The position numbers and the translations under genes are program-made. The notes beneath the pieces were generated by a model. That model was not told where the DNA came from. It saw only the letters and a list, made by a program, of their open reading frames with translations, and ran no database searches. Below are positions 43,420 to 52,970 of a stretch of 64,000 nucleotides of DNA, piece by piece (position 1 is the first letter of the stretch; each line of letters opens with the position of its first letter). The stretch lies in the NCBI GenBank assembly GCA_963740395.1, contig CAVUEP010000006.1:1-64000 (forward strand). The letters are read 5' to 3'. Origin of the DNA: CADEEN01 sp963740395 (GTDB taxonomy: Bacteria > Pseudomonadota > Gammaproteobacteria > Burkholderiales > Burkholderiaceae_C).

Positions 43420-44468
43420 GGCCGTTGCGCCTCTTCGTGCAGCATGGCCACGACGTCCAGTGGTGGCACTGGCCGGCCCAGACCCATGAACGCGGCGCAG
43501 ATCCGCCCGCGCTGGTGGCTGGCATGGTCAAACATGTGCAGCAACGCCTCGGCCATCGACAACATGTCAGGCTCGCCAGGGCCTTGTTCGAAGCGCAGCT
43601 GGCCGTGCAGCCGATCCTGCGGCCAGGCCTCGATCAGGTCGATCCAGGCCGCCGCTGCGTCATGCAAGCGACTCGCCAACACGCGCCGGTCGGTCTCGGC
43701 TGGCGTGGCCACCGGGTCCGAGACGAGCGCCGTCGCGCTGAGGCGAGGCCACCAGACCTCGCGTTCGGACGCCAGCCACCGGCTCAGCGTGCCATGGATA
43801 TCGCCCAAGCCGGGAGCCTGCGGCAGCCCGTACTCGGCGTCGTCGAGGGCTTCCACCGCAAGCAACACGCGACGGGTGGCCCAGAGATGGTGACGCGCCA
43901 TGAGCAGCAGCGGCGCGCGCAGCGACGACTGCTGCAAGTCCTTGCGGAAGAGCACGCTGCGATAGGTCTTGCCTGGCCATTGCACGTGATCGATCGGCCG
44001 GTAGCCCATGTGGCGATAGAAGGCGCACAGTTCGGTCGCCCCCTCGGCCATGTCCGTCGCCAACGCGAGATAGCCGCGCGTCGTTGCCCAGTCCTCGGCC
44101 TGGCGCAGCAGCAGCCGGCCCAGTCCCTTTCCCTGGCAGCGCGGATCGACCGCATACTGGTGAAAGCGGCTGACGCCGCTGTCCTTGTAGTGCGGGACGC
44201 TGTCTGCCAGCGAGCCGGGCACGATGTCCATCGGACTGCAGACGGTCACGGTGCCCACCAGTTCTCCGTCGAGCAGCGCCACGAAGGTCTGACCCGACAG
44301 CGTGCGTGCGCGCGTCTCGGCCTCGGTCTGCGTAGCGGCCGTCAGATTCATGCCGCGCGCCGCCAAAGCCTGGTAGGCACGGTGCATCAGCTGCGTCAGC
44401 TGCGCATTCGAGTCGCGCATCGCCAGTGCGCGAACCTCGAACGTGGCACTCTGTGGGGGGCCGAACAT
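43416..44468 (-). CDS. GNAT acetyltransferase fused to a DinB-like domain
   Basis: A 350-residue two-domain protein. Residues 1-177 form a GNAT domain with FHQYAVDPRCQGKGLGRLLL as the acetyl-CoA loop and FYRHMGYRPID near its end. Residues about 184-345 form a DinB/DUF664-like four-helix bundle, with candidate metal-binding His in LLLMARHHLWATRRVL, IHGTLSRWL and LLHMFDHASHQRGRI. Members of the DinB superfamily include thiol-dependent transferases and stress proteins. The fusion is unusual and lies inside the leucine operon, overlapping liuC by 4 bases and starting 13 bases after liuB. The substrate is unknown. Confidence 0.82.
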   Translation of the reverse strand: MFGPPQSATFEVRALAMRDSNAQLTQLMHRAYQALAARGMNLTAATQTEAETRARTLSGQTFVALLDGELVGTVTVCSPMDIVPGSLADSVPHYKDSGVSRFHQYAVDPRCQGKGLGRLLLRQAEDWATTRGYLALATDMAEGATELCAFYRHMGYRPIDHVQWPGKTYRSVLFRKDLQQSSLRAPLLLMARHHLWATRRVLLAVEALDDAEYGLPQAPGLGDIHGTLSRWLASEREVWWPRLSATALVSDPVATPAETDRRVLASRLHDAAAAWIDLIEAWPQDRLHGQLRFEQGPGEPDMLSMAEALLHMFDHASHQRGRICAAFMGLGRPVPPLDVVAMLHEEAQRP

Positions 44469-44480
44469 TTCGCGCCGACC

Positions 44481-46103
44481 TTACATGCGAAAGACACCGA
44501 AGCGCGTGTCGGCGATCGGCGCGTTCAGACTGGCCGATAAACCCAGCGCCAGCACCCGGCGCGTGTCGGCGGGGTCGATGACGCCGTCGTCCCACAGCCG
44601 CGCGCTGGCGTAATAGGGGTGGCCCTGCACTTCGTACTGGGTGCGCAACGGCGCCTTGAAGGCTTCTTCCTCCTCGGCGCTCCAGGCCCCGCCCTTGGCC
44701 TCGATGCCGTCGCGACGCACCGTGGCCAGCACGCTCGCGGCCTGCTCGCCACCCATCACGGAGATGCGCGCGTTGGGCCACATCCAAAGCAGGCGCGGGC
44801 CGAAGGCGCGGCCACACATGCCGTAGTTGCCGGCACCGAAGCTGCCGCCGATGATGACCGTGAACTTGGGCACCGCGGCGCAGGCCACGGCCGTCACCAT
44901 CTTGGCCCCGGCGCGGGCGATGCCTTCGTTCTCGACCTTGCGGCCGACCATGAAGCCGGTGATGTTCTGCAGGAACACCAACGCAATCTTGCGCTGGCAG
45001 CACAGCTCGATGAAATGCGCGCCCTTGTTGGCGCTTTCGGTGAAGAGGATGCCGTTGTTGGCGACGATGCCCACCGGCATGCCCTCGATGTGGGCGAAGC
45101 CGCAGACCAGGGTGCTGCCATAGCGCGCCTTGAATTCATCGAAGGCGCTGGCGTCGACGATGCGGGCGATGATTTCGCGCACGTCGAAGGGCTTGCGCGT
45201 ATCGGTCGGAATCACGCCATGCAGTTCCTGCGGGTCGCAGCTCGGCTCGCGCGGAGGCAGGCGGGCCATCTCAGGCGCCTTGCGCCAGTTCAGCCCGGCA
45301 ATGGCCTGGCGCGCCAGCGCCAGCGCGTGGGTGTCGTTCTCGGCCAGATGGTCGGCCACGCCCGAGAGCCGCGTGTGCACGTCGCCGCCACCGAGGTCTT
45401 CGGCGCTGACGACTTCGCCGGTGGCGGCCTTCACCAGCGGCGGGCCGCCGAGAAAGATCGTGCCCTGGTCACGCACGATGATGGTCTCGTCGCTCATCGC
45501 CGGCACATAGGCGCCGCCCGCGGTGCACGACCCCATCACGACCGCGATCTGCGGGATGCCCGCTGCGCTCATCAAAGCCTGGTTGAAGAAGATGCGGCCG
45601 AAGTGGTCGCGGTCGGGGAAGACCTCGTCCTGGTTGGGCAGGTTGGCGCCGCCACTGTCGACGAGGTAGATGCAGGGCAGCCGGTTCTCGCGCGCCACCT
45701 CCTGCGCGCGTAGGTGTTTCTTCACCGTCAGCGGGTAGTAGGTGCCGCCCTTGACGGTGGCGTCGTTGCAGACGATCACGCATTCGACGCCCGAGACGCG
45801 GCCGATGCCGGTGATCACGCCCGCGCCCGGTGCGGCATCGCTGCCGTCGCGGTCCTGGTAGACGCCCATCGCGGCCAGCGGCGCAATCTCGAGGAAGGGT
45901 GTGTCCGCGTCCAGCAGCATCTCGACGCGCTCGCGCGGCAGCAGCTTTCCGCGCGCCAGGTGCTTGGCCCGCGGGCCCTCGCCACCACCCTGCGCGATCA
46001 CGGCCAGCTTGGCGTTCAGATCGTCGACCAGCGCGCGCATCGCGGCCGCGTTGGCCCTGAATTCTTCCGAGCGGGGTTTGAGTTTGCTGGCCAGCGTGGG
46101 CAT
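44481..46103 (-). CDS. liuB: Methylcrotonyl-CoA carboxylase, carboxyltransferase subunit
   Basis: A 540-residue carboxyltransferase (beta) subunit. It has the two crotonase-like halves: ATVKGGTYYPLTVKKHLRAQE, VDSGGANLPNQDEVFPDRDH, MGSCTAGGAYVPAMSDE and GGPPLVKAATGEVVSAEDLG in the first; GFAHIEGMPVGIVANNGILF, LVFLQNITGFMVG and GGSFGAGNYGMCGRAFGPR in the second. This is the MCC pattern rather than propionyl-CoA carboxylase. The ATG at 46103 is chosen over an upstream alternative because the LiuR-like operator at 46127-46142 lies just before it. First gene of the operon liuB, GNAT-DinB, liuC, DUF4126, liuD, liuE, ybaK-like, DUF1289. Frame intact. Confidence 0.95.
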   Translation of the reverse strand: MPTLASKLKPRSEEFRANAAAMRALVDDLNAKLAVIAQGGGEGPRAKHLARGKLLPRERVEMLLDADTPFLEIAPLAAMGVYQDRDGSDAAPGAGVITGIGRVSGVECVIVCNDATVKGGTYYPLTVKKHLRAQEVARENRLPCIYLVDSGGANLPNQDEVFPDRDHFGRIFFNQALMSAAGIPQIAVVMGSCTAGGAYVPAMSDETIIVRDQGTIFLGGPPLVKAATGEVVSAEDLGGGDVHTRLSGVADHLAENDTHALALARQAIAGLNWRKAPEMARLPPREPSCDPQELHGVIPTDTRKPFDVREIIARIVDASAFDEFKARYGSTLVCGFAHIEGMPVGIVANNGILFTESANKGAHFIELCCQRKIALVFLQNITGFMVGRKVENEGIARAGAKMVTAVACAAVPKFTVIIGGSFGAGNYGMCGRAFGPRLLWMWPNARISVMGGEQAASVLATVRRDGIEAKGGAWSAEEEEAFKAPLRTQYEVQGHPYYASARLWDDGVIDPADTRRVLALGLSASLNAPIADTRFGVFRM

Positions 46104-46126
46104 GGATGGAGTCTTTCGCGGCTCAA

Positions 46127-46142
46127 TTGACGTGCACGTCAA
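46127..46142. promoter_or_regulatory. LiuR-type operator upstream of liuB
   Basis: TTGACGTGCACGTCAA is a perfect 16-bp palindrome (20 bp if the flanking AA/TT are counted) 23 bases before the liuB ATG. It matches the half sites, spacing and distance of the site before liuR at 6504-6519. The TTGACG of one half could also act as a -35 box. Confidence 0.8.
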
Positions 46143-46191
46143 TTCTAGGGTCGCCTACCGCCCCACCCGCGGCGCCGCCCGCGGCGCGCCC

Positions 46192-46599
46192 TCAGCCCCG
46201 CTTGTCGGCCTTCCTGGCGTGTTCTGCCACGGGTGCGCCCGCGCCCTTCCAGGCCGTGAAGCCGCCATCGATATGCGCCACCTTCTCCAGGCCCATCTCC
46301 TGCAACGTGCGCGTGGCCAGGGCCGAACGCCAACCCGCCGCGCAAAACAGAACGAACTGCTTGTTCTGGCCGAACACCGGCTTGTGATACGGGCTCTCGG
46401 TGTCGACCCAGAACTCGAGCATGCCGCGCGGGGCGTGGAAGGCGCCCGGAATGACGCCTTCGCGCTCGAGTTCGCGCACATCGCGGATATCGATGAACTG
46501 CACGTCGTCACGGCCGTGCAGTTCACGCGCGTCCTCGACGCTGAAGGTGGTGATGACGTCCATCGCGTCGGCGACCATCGACTTCGCGGTCTTCTTCAT
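46192..46599 (-). CDS. Rhodanese-like sulfurtransferase
   Basis: A 135-residue single rhodanese domain that moves a sulfane sulfur through a catalytic Cys. The active loop is FCAAGWRSALAT with Cys86, preceded by VQFIDIRDVRELEREGVIPGA and followed by HIDGGFTAWK. No signal peptide, so cytoplasmic. It starts 10 bases after the DsbA-like gene and ends 50 bases before the liuB operator. Confidence 0.9.
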   Translation of the reverse strand: MKKTAKSMVADAMDVITTFSVEDARELHGRDDVQFIDIRDVRELEREGVIPGAFHAPRGMLEFWVDTESPYHKPVFGQNKQFVLFCAAGWRSALATRTLQEMGLEKVAHIDGGFTAWKGAGAPVAEHARKADKRG

Positions 46600-46609
46600 G
46601 GCGTCTCCC

Positions 46610-47233
46610 TCACATCACGGTATGTGCAAAGTCGGCCTGCCCGGCCAACCACTGTTCGATCTGCGCGCGCCGGTCATTGCCCCAGAAGGGCTCGGCGTCG
46701 ACGATGAAGAACGGCGCGCCGAACACGCCGGCCGCAATCGCCGCATCGTTCTCGCGTTTCAGGCGCTCTTTCCAGAGCGGGTCGGTGTAGGCCGCGCGCG
46801 CCGCCGCCGCGTCCACGCCGCTTTGCCCGGCCAGTTCGTCGAGTGCGGCGGTATCGCTCAGGTCGACGCCACGCGTGAAGTAGGCGCGCAGGCCGGCATG
46901 GGCCCAGGCCTGCGCGCGTTCGCGTGACTCGCTGTCGCGCAGCCACCAGAAGATGCGCGCCGCGTTCTGCGTCGGGATCGGGAACTTGGCCGGCTGCTCG
47001 AACGGCAGGCCGGCAAAGCGCGCTGAGCGGGCGAAGTCGCGCAGCGAATACTCGCGCTTGAGCGGGTGCGCCACCGGGCTCTTCAGTTCCGCGGCCTGGA
47101 ACGTGGCCCCCAACAGGATCGCGTGCCAGTTGACGGCCCGGCCGTGCCGCGCGGCAACGGCACCGACCCACTCGCTCGCGATGTAAGAGTACGGCGACGA
47201 AAAGTCGAAGTAGAAGTCAATCGCAGGTTGCAT
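46610..47233 (-). CDS. DsbA-family 2-hydroxychromene-2-carboxylate isomerase-like protein
   Basis: A 207-residue thioredoxin-fold protein of the kappa-class GST/HCCA isomerase group: IDFYFDFSSPYSYIASEW at the N-terminus (Ser in the glutathione-binding position, no CxxC), LRDSESRERAQAWAHAGLR, and GAPFFIVDAEPFWGNDR near the end. Such enzymes isomerise aromatic ring-cleavage products or use glutathione on unknown substrates. ATG 47233 gives the standard start. No aromatic pathway genes are near, so the substrate stays open. Confidence 0.85.
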   Translation of the reverse strand: MQPAIDFYFDFSSPYSYIASEWVGAVAARHGRAVNWHAILLGATFQAAELKSPVAHPLKREYSLRDFARSARFAGLPFEQPAKFPIPTQNAARIFWWLRDSESRERAQAWAHAGLRAYFTRGVDLSDTAALDELAGQSGVDAAAARAAYTDPLWKERLKRENDAAIAAGVFGAPFFIVDAEPFWGNDRRAQIEQWLAGQADFAHTVM

Positions 47234-47308
47234 AGATCGCAGCGTACACGCAGTAGCGAAACTGTCCAGCGGGCGTCGCAGCGAGGGTAGTGCTGATACC
47301 AACCAAGC

Positions 47309-47384
47309 AGGCGCCGCGGATCCGGCTCCGCCGGTCCGCCAGCGCCGCCCCCTTGAGGGGGAGCGGCGCAGCCGCTTCGGGGGT
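47309..47384 (-). repeat. Intergenic GC-rich repeat, copy 2
   Basis: The segment contains CCGGCTCCGCCGGTCCGCCAG, then CGCCCCCTTGAGGGGGAGCG and GCCGCTTCGGGGG, a variant of the repeat at 7403 with the CCCCC-x-GGGGG hairpin at its centre. It lies between the DsbA-like gene and the end of trkH. Confidence 0.5.
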
Positions 47385-47389
47385 GGACC

Positions 47390-48849
47390 TTACTTCCTCC
47401 AGAACTGCGGCGTCAGCAACACCAGCACCGACAGCAGCTCGAGGCGCCCCAGCAGCATGCCCACGGTGCAGATCCAGGTCTGCAGGTCCGTCAGGCTGCG
47501 AAAGTTGACCGACGGTCCGACGTCGCCCAGCCCCGGGCCGATGTTGTTGACGCTGGCGATCACGGCCGTGAACGCGGTCACGACGTCCAGGCCGGTGAAC
47601 AGCATCACCAGGGTCAGCCCGGACATCGTGGCGCCATAGACCAGCATGAACGCCAGCACCATCGAGATCACCTGCTGCGGCACCACCTGGCCATCGACCT
47701 TGACTGGGCTCACGGCACGCGGATGCACGATGCGCACCAGTTCGTGCCGCGCCTGCTTGAGCAGCAGCACCATGCGGACCATCTTGATGCCGCCGCTGGT
47801 TGAGCCCGCGCAGCCGGCAAAGCAGCCCAGCAGGATCATCAACAGCGGCGCGAACAGCGGCCATTGCGCGTAGTCGGTCGACGAGTAGCCGGTGGTGGTG
47901 GCCAGCGAGACGACATGGAAGCCGGTGTGACGCAATGCCGACAGCGCGTCCGGGTAGGCGTGGTGGCCGATCAGGTAGGCGGCGATCAGCGCGGTCGCAC
48001 CGAGGATGACGATCAGGTACGCGCGTGTCTCGACGCAGCGCAGCAGCGGCATGAACGAGCGGGTGCGCCAGACGACGAAGTAGCGCGCGAAGCTGACGCC
48101 CGCCAGCAGCATGAAGACGATCGCCACGCCCTCGATCTGGGCCGAGTTCCAGAAGCCGAAGCTGGCGTCGTGCGACGAGAAGCCGCCCAGGCCGACGGTG
48201 CTGCACATGTGCATGAACGCGTCCGCCCAGCCCATGCCCGCCGCACGGTAGGCACAACATGCACGCCAATGCCAGGCCGAAGTAGACGCTCCACAGGCCG
48301 CGCGCGGTCTCGGCGATGCGCGGCGTGAGCTTGGAGTCCTTCATCGGCCCCGGCGTCTCGGCCTTGTAGAGCTGCGTGCCGCCGACACCCAGCATCGGCA
48401 GGATCGCCACCGCCAGCACGATGACGCCCAGGCCGCCGATCAGTTGCAGGAAGCAACGCCAGACATTGATCGACAACGGCAGCGCGTCGAGCCCCGAGAG
48501 CGCGGTCGCGCCGGTCGCGGTCAGGCCCGACATGGCCTCGAAGTAGGCGTCGGTGAGGCTCAAGCCCGGGATCTGCAACCACAGCGGCAGCATCGCGAAG
48601 GCCGGCAGCACGGTCCAGACCAGGGTCACGAGCAGGAAGCCGTCGCGCGGCTGCAGTTCGCGCTTGTAGCGGCGCGCCGACCACCACAGCGCCAGGCCGC
48701 TGCCGGCGGTGATGGCGATGGCTGCAGTCGAAGACCCCGCGCGCCGCGTCCCCGCCGACCCAGGCAAAGCCCAGCGGCACCAGCATCGTGAGCGCGAAGA
48801 TGCCCACGATCACGCCGATGATCGGCATCAGCGGAAGCAGACTGCCCAT
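47390..48849 (-). CDS. trkH: Trk potassium uptake membrane subunit, frame broken twice
   Basis: The K+-translocating subunit of the Trk system, about 485 residues. Four selectivity-filter loops are visible: SGLTATGATALSGLD, CSTVGLGGFSSHDAS, SLATTTGYSSTDYAQWP and ASVNNIGPGLGDVG, each after a pore helix. Breaks at about 48725 and 48245 interrupt the frame (after GGDAARGVFD and after ALACMLCLP); conserved sequence resumes at once on each side. ATG 48849 follows the trkA stop by 4 bases, so both Trk subunits are co-transcribed. Confidence 0.92.
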
Positions 48850-48853
48850 GGGG

Positions 48854-50295
48854 TCAGAAGAAGGTGGCCGAGACCTGGAACAGCTTCTCGACCTCGCGCA
48901 CCTGCTTGCTGGCTCGGAATGAAGACGATGACGCGGTCGCCGGTCTGGATCACCGTGTCGTGGTGGGCCATGATGACCTCGGGCGCGGCGTTTCCGCGCT
49001 TGTCGCCCAGGTCGGTCTCGCCCGGCACCGGCAGGCCGCGCACGATGGCGCCGATCTGCGCCCCGCGCGGCAGTGTCAGCTCGTCGATGCGGCGGCCGGC
49101 GACCTTGCTCGAGCTCTTGTCGCCGCGCACCACCGCCTCCAGCGCCTCGGCCGCGCCGCGGCGCAGCGAATGCACCGCCTCCACGTCGCCACGCCGCACA
49201 TGGGCCAGCAGCTCGCCGATGACGGCATGCGGCCGGCGACATGGCGATGTCGATCGTGCGTGCCCTGCATCAGGTCGGCATAGGCCTTGCGGTTGATCAG
49301 CGCCAGCACGCGCCGCGCGCCCATGCGCTTGGCCAGCAGGCAGGCCATGATGTTGTCCTCGTCGTCGCTGGTCAGGGCCAGGAACAGGTCCATGTCCTGC
49401 ACGTTCTCGTCGGACATCAGCGTCCTCGTCGGTCGAGTCGCCGTGCAGCATCAGGGTGTCGCTGGGCAACTGCGTGGCCAGGAAGTCGCAGCGCGCGCGA
49501 TCCCGCTCGATGATCTTGACCTGCACATGGCCGCTGCAGCTGGCGCGCCAGGCGCAGCGCGACGCGGCCGCCGCCGGCGATCATGACCCGCTTCACCGGG
49601 CGGTCCATGCGGCGCAGCCCGCCGAGCACGTTGCGCAGTTGCTCGGTGGCCGCGAGCACGAAGACCTCGTCGCCGGGCTCGATGCGCGTGGTGCCGATCA
49701 GCTCGTTGATCGGCTTGTCCTGCTGCCGGTAGATCGCGACGATGCGCATCTCGGCGTCGGGCACGAGTTGCGGAATCTCGGCCAGGCTGTGCTGCACGAG
49801 CGGCCCGCCGGCAACGGCGCGCACCGCGACCAGGCTCAGCAGCCCGGCGCCGAATTCCAGCACCTGCAGCGCCTCGGGGTACTCGATCAGGCGGCGGATG
49901 CGACCCGTGATCGACTCCTCGGGGCAGATCACCTGGTCGACCGCAAAACCACCCTCGCGCGCCATCAGGGGTGCGCCATTCTCGAACTCGGGGCTGCGCA
50001 GCCGGGCGATCGTGGTGTTGACGTTGTACGTCACGTGCGCAATCTTGCAGGCCACGAGATTGGTCTCGTCCATCGGTGCGCAGGCGATGAACAGGTCCGC
50101 GTCCTCGATGCCCGCGGCACGCAGCACCGAGGGCTGGATGCCGTCACCGCACACGCCCCTCAGGTCCAGGCGATCCTGCAGCGCCGCCAGCCGCGCGGGG
50201 TCGATGTCGATCACGGTGATGTCGTTGTGCTCGGAAACCAGGCTCTCGGCCACGCTCTCGCCGACGCGACCCGCCCCAAGAATCAGAATGTTCAT
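48854..50295 (-). CDS. trkA: Trk potassium uptake regulatory subunit, frame broken four times
   Basis: The cytoplasmic NAD-binding (RCK/KTN) ring protein that gates TrkH. Two Rossmann halves are seen: MNILILGAGRVGESVAESLV at the N-terminus with VIDIDPARLAAL, and VMIAGGGRVALRLARQLQ in the middle with MDLFLALTSDDEDNIMACLL. Each is followed by a TrkA-C domain (LVPDAEMRIVAIYR; LPRGAQIGAIVRGLPVPGET, TGDRVIVFI). Breaks lie at about 49545, 49432, 49240 and 48916; the corrected C-terminus is QVREVEKLFQVSATFF. All motifs survive, so sequence error is likely. Confidence 0.9.
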
Positions 50296-50379
50296 GGCGG
50301 CGCATCTTACGCAGGACGCCGGCCGCGGGTGCTGCCCTGCGTTGGGGTAGGCTTTGGCACCGACTCTTCCCAATCGTCG

Positions 50380-50580
50380 ATGAAGCTGAGCCGCCTCTGG
50401 CAGCCCGACAAGCCGCTGTTCTGGCTGATGCTGGCGTTCAACGTCCTGTCGTCGCTGTGCGCCTGGGCGATGCGCGCGCTGCCGCTGAGCGCGCCGGCCC
50501 TGTGGCTGGTCGGCAGCGTGGCGCTGGGCAACGTCGCGCTGGGCCTGCTCGCCGCCTGGCGGCTGATGCAGGAAGAATGA
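50380..50580 (+). CDS. Small two-helix membrane protein
   Basis: A 66-residue protein starting MKLSRLWQPDKPLFWLMLAF with two hydrophobic segments (about 13-33 and 40-60) and a short charged tail. No named family recognised. It starts 84 bases from divergent trkA and ends 24 bases before the oxidoreductase, so it may share a promoter with the latter. Confidence 0.6.
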   Translation: MKLSRLWQPDKPLFWLMLAFNVLSSLCAWAMRALPLSAPALWLVGSVALGNVALGLLAAWRLMQEE

Positions 50581-50604
50581 CGCCATGCGTCGCCAGGAGT
50601 TCCC

Positions 50605-51786
50605 ATGAGCGCGTTCCCCCACGTCGACCGTCCGTTGCGACTCGGCGTCTTCGGCGTCGGCCGCATGGGCCTGGTGCATCTGCAGAACCTGACGCGGCGC
50701 GCGTTGGCGGGCGAGGTCGACCTGGTCGCGATCGGCGATCGCTTTGCGCCCGTACTTGCCGGCGCGCGTGACGCACTGGCCCGATGGGCGGCGCCGGACT
50801 GGGCTGCGCAGATCGCGGTGTTCGAGACGCCCGAAGCGATGCTGCAGGCCGCGTCACTGGATGCCTGCATCGTCGCCTCGCAAACCCGGGACCATGCCCG
50901 CGACAGCCTGTGCCTGGCCCGCCAGGGCATCCGGGTGCTGGTCGAGAAACCACTCGCCGGCTCGGTGGCCGAAGCTGCCGAGTTCTGCCATGCACTGCCT
51001 GGCGATCGGCACGGCCTGGTGCAGGTCGCCTTCCAGCGCCACTTCGACCCGGCGGCCGAGGCAGCCGCGCGCTGGGTGGCCGAGGGACGCATCGGCGCGC
51101 TACAGCAATCGCACCATGTGCTGCAGGACAAGAACCCCACGCCAGCCAACTACCAGAGCAGCGGCATCACTGCCGACATGGCGATCCACCTGGTGTTCGA
51201 GGCGATGTCGTTCCACGGCTTCGCGTTGCCGACCCAGGTGCAGGCGCTGCGCTTCATGGCGCCGCATTACGAGGACCGGGCCCAGGAGGGGGCCAACGTG
51301 GTCCACGCGTTCTGCCAATGGGCCGACGGATCGATCGCCCACCTGTGGGGTTCGCGCATCAACAACACCGGCTACGACAACGGCTTCAAGCTGGTCGGCA
51401 GCGAGGGCCGCATCGACGTCGGCGAGTTCGTCGGCGACTTCGGCCCCGTGACCGCCAAGCTCTGGACCGGCACACAGGGCGCTGGCCCGCGCGGCGTGCT
51501 GAGCGAGTCGCTGAGCTTCGAGATGAGCCGCGCGGACACCGAGCAACCCGACTTCTATGCCCGCTACGGCCGGGCCTATGACGCCGAGCTCGGCGCCTTC
51601 ATCGCCCATGCGCGCCAAGGCAGCGACTGCGCGCCCGGCCTGGACATCGGCTGGAAAACGTTGCTGGTGGCCGAACTGGCCGAGCGCAGCTCACGCGAGG
51701 GCGGTCGCGCCTATCGGTTGACCATGCGCAACGGGACCCCCATCGCAACGGCCAGCGATGCCGCCGCGTTCTTCGCAGCCTTGTGA
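50605..51786 (+). CDS. Gfo/Idh/MocA-family NAD(P)-dependent oxidoreductase
   Basis: A 393-residue oxidoreductase resembling inositol 2-dehydrogenase. The N-terminal Rossmann domain has GVFGVGRMGLVHLQNL (residues 14-29) and the signature LVEKPLAGSVAEAAEF (about 112-127). VQVAFQRHFDP and the GITADMAIHLVFEAM block (catalytic Asp and His) follow in the C-terminal domain. AGGAGTT provides a ribosome site before ATG 50605. Substrate probably a polyol or sugar; no sugar-pathway genes are adjacent. Ends 20 bases from the convergent hypE. Confidence 0.9.
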   Translation: MSAFPHVDRPLRLGVFGVGRMGLVHLQNLTRRALAGEVDLVAIGDRFAPVLAGARDALARWAAPDWAAQIAVFETPEAMLQAASLDACIVASQTRDHARDSLCLARQGIRVLVEKPLAGSVAEAAEFCHALPGDRHGLVQVAFQRHFDPAAEAAARWVAEGRIGALQQSHHVLQDKNPTPANYQSSGITADMAIHLVFEAMSFHGFALPTQVQALRFMAPHYEDRAQEGANVVHAFCQWADGSIAHLWGSRINNTGYDNGFKLVGSEGRIDVGEFVGDFGPVTAKLWTGTQGAGPRGVLSESLSFEMSRADTEQPDFYARYGRAYDAELGAFIAHARQGSDCAPGLDIGWKTLLVAELAERSSREGGRAYRLTMRNGTPIATASDAAAFFAAL

Positions 51787-51805
51787 GCGTGGCTGGCCCG
51801 GCGCG

Positions 51806-52861
51806 TCAACAGATCCGCGGCAACGGCTCCCCGGTCATCCAATCCACGACGCGCCGCCCACCGAAGCCGGTGGCCATCTGGACGAAGCGGTGCGCGTCCT
51901 CGACGACGCTGCCGATCTGCGCCGCATCGGCGCCGAGCGGGTGCGCGCGCAGGCTGCGCAGCGCCGCTTCGGCGTGCTCGGCCGCACAGACGACGACACA
52001 CTTGCCCTCGTTGGCGATGTAGAGCGGATCGAGCCCGAGCAACTCGCAGGCGGCCCGGACCTGCGGCCGCACGGGAATCGCAGTCTCCTGCAGCAGCATG
52101 CCGACACCGGACTGGTGGGCAATCTCGTTCAGCGTGGTAGCCAGGCCGCCGCGGGTGGGGTCGCGCAACGCATGCACGGCGCCCTCTGGCACGGCCGCGA
52201 GCAGCGCGGCCACCAGCGTATGCAGCGGCGCGGAGTCGGAGACGATGGCGGTTTCGAACTCGAGCGATTCGCGCTTGGACAGCACCGCCACGCCATGGTC
52301 GCCGATCGGGCCCGAGAGCAACACCGCGTCGCCGGGGCGCGCGAAGGCGCCACCGATGCGGCGCGCCATCGGCACGATGCCGATGCCGGTGGTGGCGATG
52401 AACACGCCGTCGCCCTTGCCCCGTTCGACCACCTTGGTGTCACCGGCGACGACCGGCACGCCGGCGTCCTGCGAGGCCGCTGCCATCGAAGCGGCGATGC
52501 GCTGCAGGTCGGCCAGCGCAAAGCCTTCCTCGAGGATGAAGCTCGCGCTCAGGTAGAGCGGCGTGGCGCCGAGCATCGCCACATCGTTGATCGTGCCGTG
52601 TACGGCCAGGCTGCCGATGTCGCCGCCGGGGAAGAACAGCGGCGAGATCACATGCGCGTCGGTGGCCATCGCCAGGCGGTGGCCGCTGGGGATGTCGAGC
52701 AGCGCCGCGTCGTTGCCCTGGCGCAGCGCGTCGTTGTCGAAGGCGCGGGTGAACAGCGTTTCCACGAGTTGCGCCGAGGCGCGCCCGCCGCCGCCGTGGG
52801 TCATGTCGACGCGGCCGTGTCTCAGGTCGAGCGGGCGCTGGTAGTCCTTGCGCGCGCTCAT
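51806..52861 (-). CDS. hypE: Hydrogenase maturation protein HypE
   Basis: A 351-residue PurM/AIR-synthase-fold protein that converts a C-terminal thiocarboxamide to thiocyanate, supplying CN ligands of the NiFe centre. It begins with the DLRHGRVDMTHGGGGRASAQ glycine-rich segment, contains HGTINDVAMLGATP and DPTRGGLATTLNEIA, and ends in PRIC with the required terminal Cys. Last gene of the hox-hyp operon, separated from hypD by about 110 bases that hold an intergenic repeat. Confidence 0.97.
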   Translation of the reverse strand: MSARKDYQRPLDLRHGRVDMTHGGGGRASAQLVETLFTRAFDNDALRQGNDAALLDIPSGHRLAMATDAHVISPLFFPGGDIGSLAVHGTINDVAMLGATPLYLSASFILEEGFALADLQRIAASMAAASQDAGVPVVAGDTKVVERGKGDGVFIATTGIGIVPMARRIGGAFARPGDAVLLSGPIGDHGVAVLSKRESLEFETAIVSDSAPLHTLVAALLAAVPEGAVHALRDPTRGGLATTLNEIAHQSGVGMLLQETAIPVRPQVRAACELLGLDPLYIANEGKCVVVCAAEHAEAALRSLRAHPLGADAAQIGSVVEDAHRFVQMATGFGGRRVVDWMTGEPLPRIC

Positions 52862-52863
52862 GT

Positions 52864-52952
52864 CAGCCCCTCGCCCGACGGGTACGTCGGCCGATCCCCC
52901 AAGGGGATGCGGGCCGGCTTGGGAGCGGCCCGGCGCTCGGCCCGCCGGGTCG
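52864..52952 (-). repeat. Intergenic GC-rich repeat, copy 3
   Basis: Contains GATCCCCCAAGGGGATG and GGGCCGGCTTGGGAGCGGCC followed by CCGGCGC, the same order as in the copies at 7403 and 58627. It occupies the hypD-hypE gap inside the operon. Confidence 0.5.
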
Positions 52953-52970
52953 AGGTTGACATCGGGTGTC

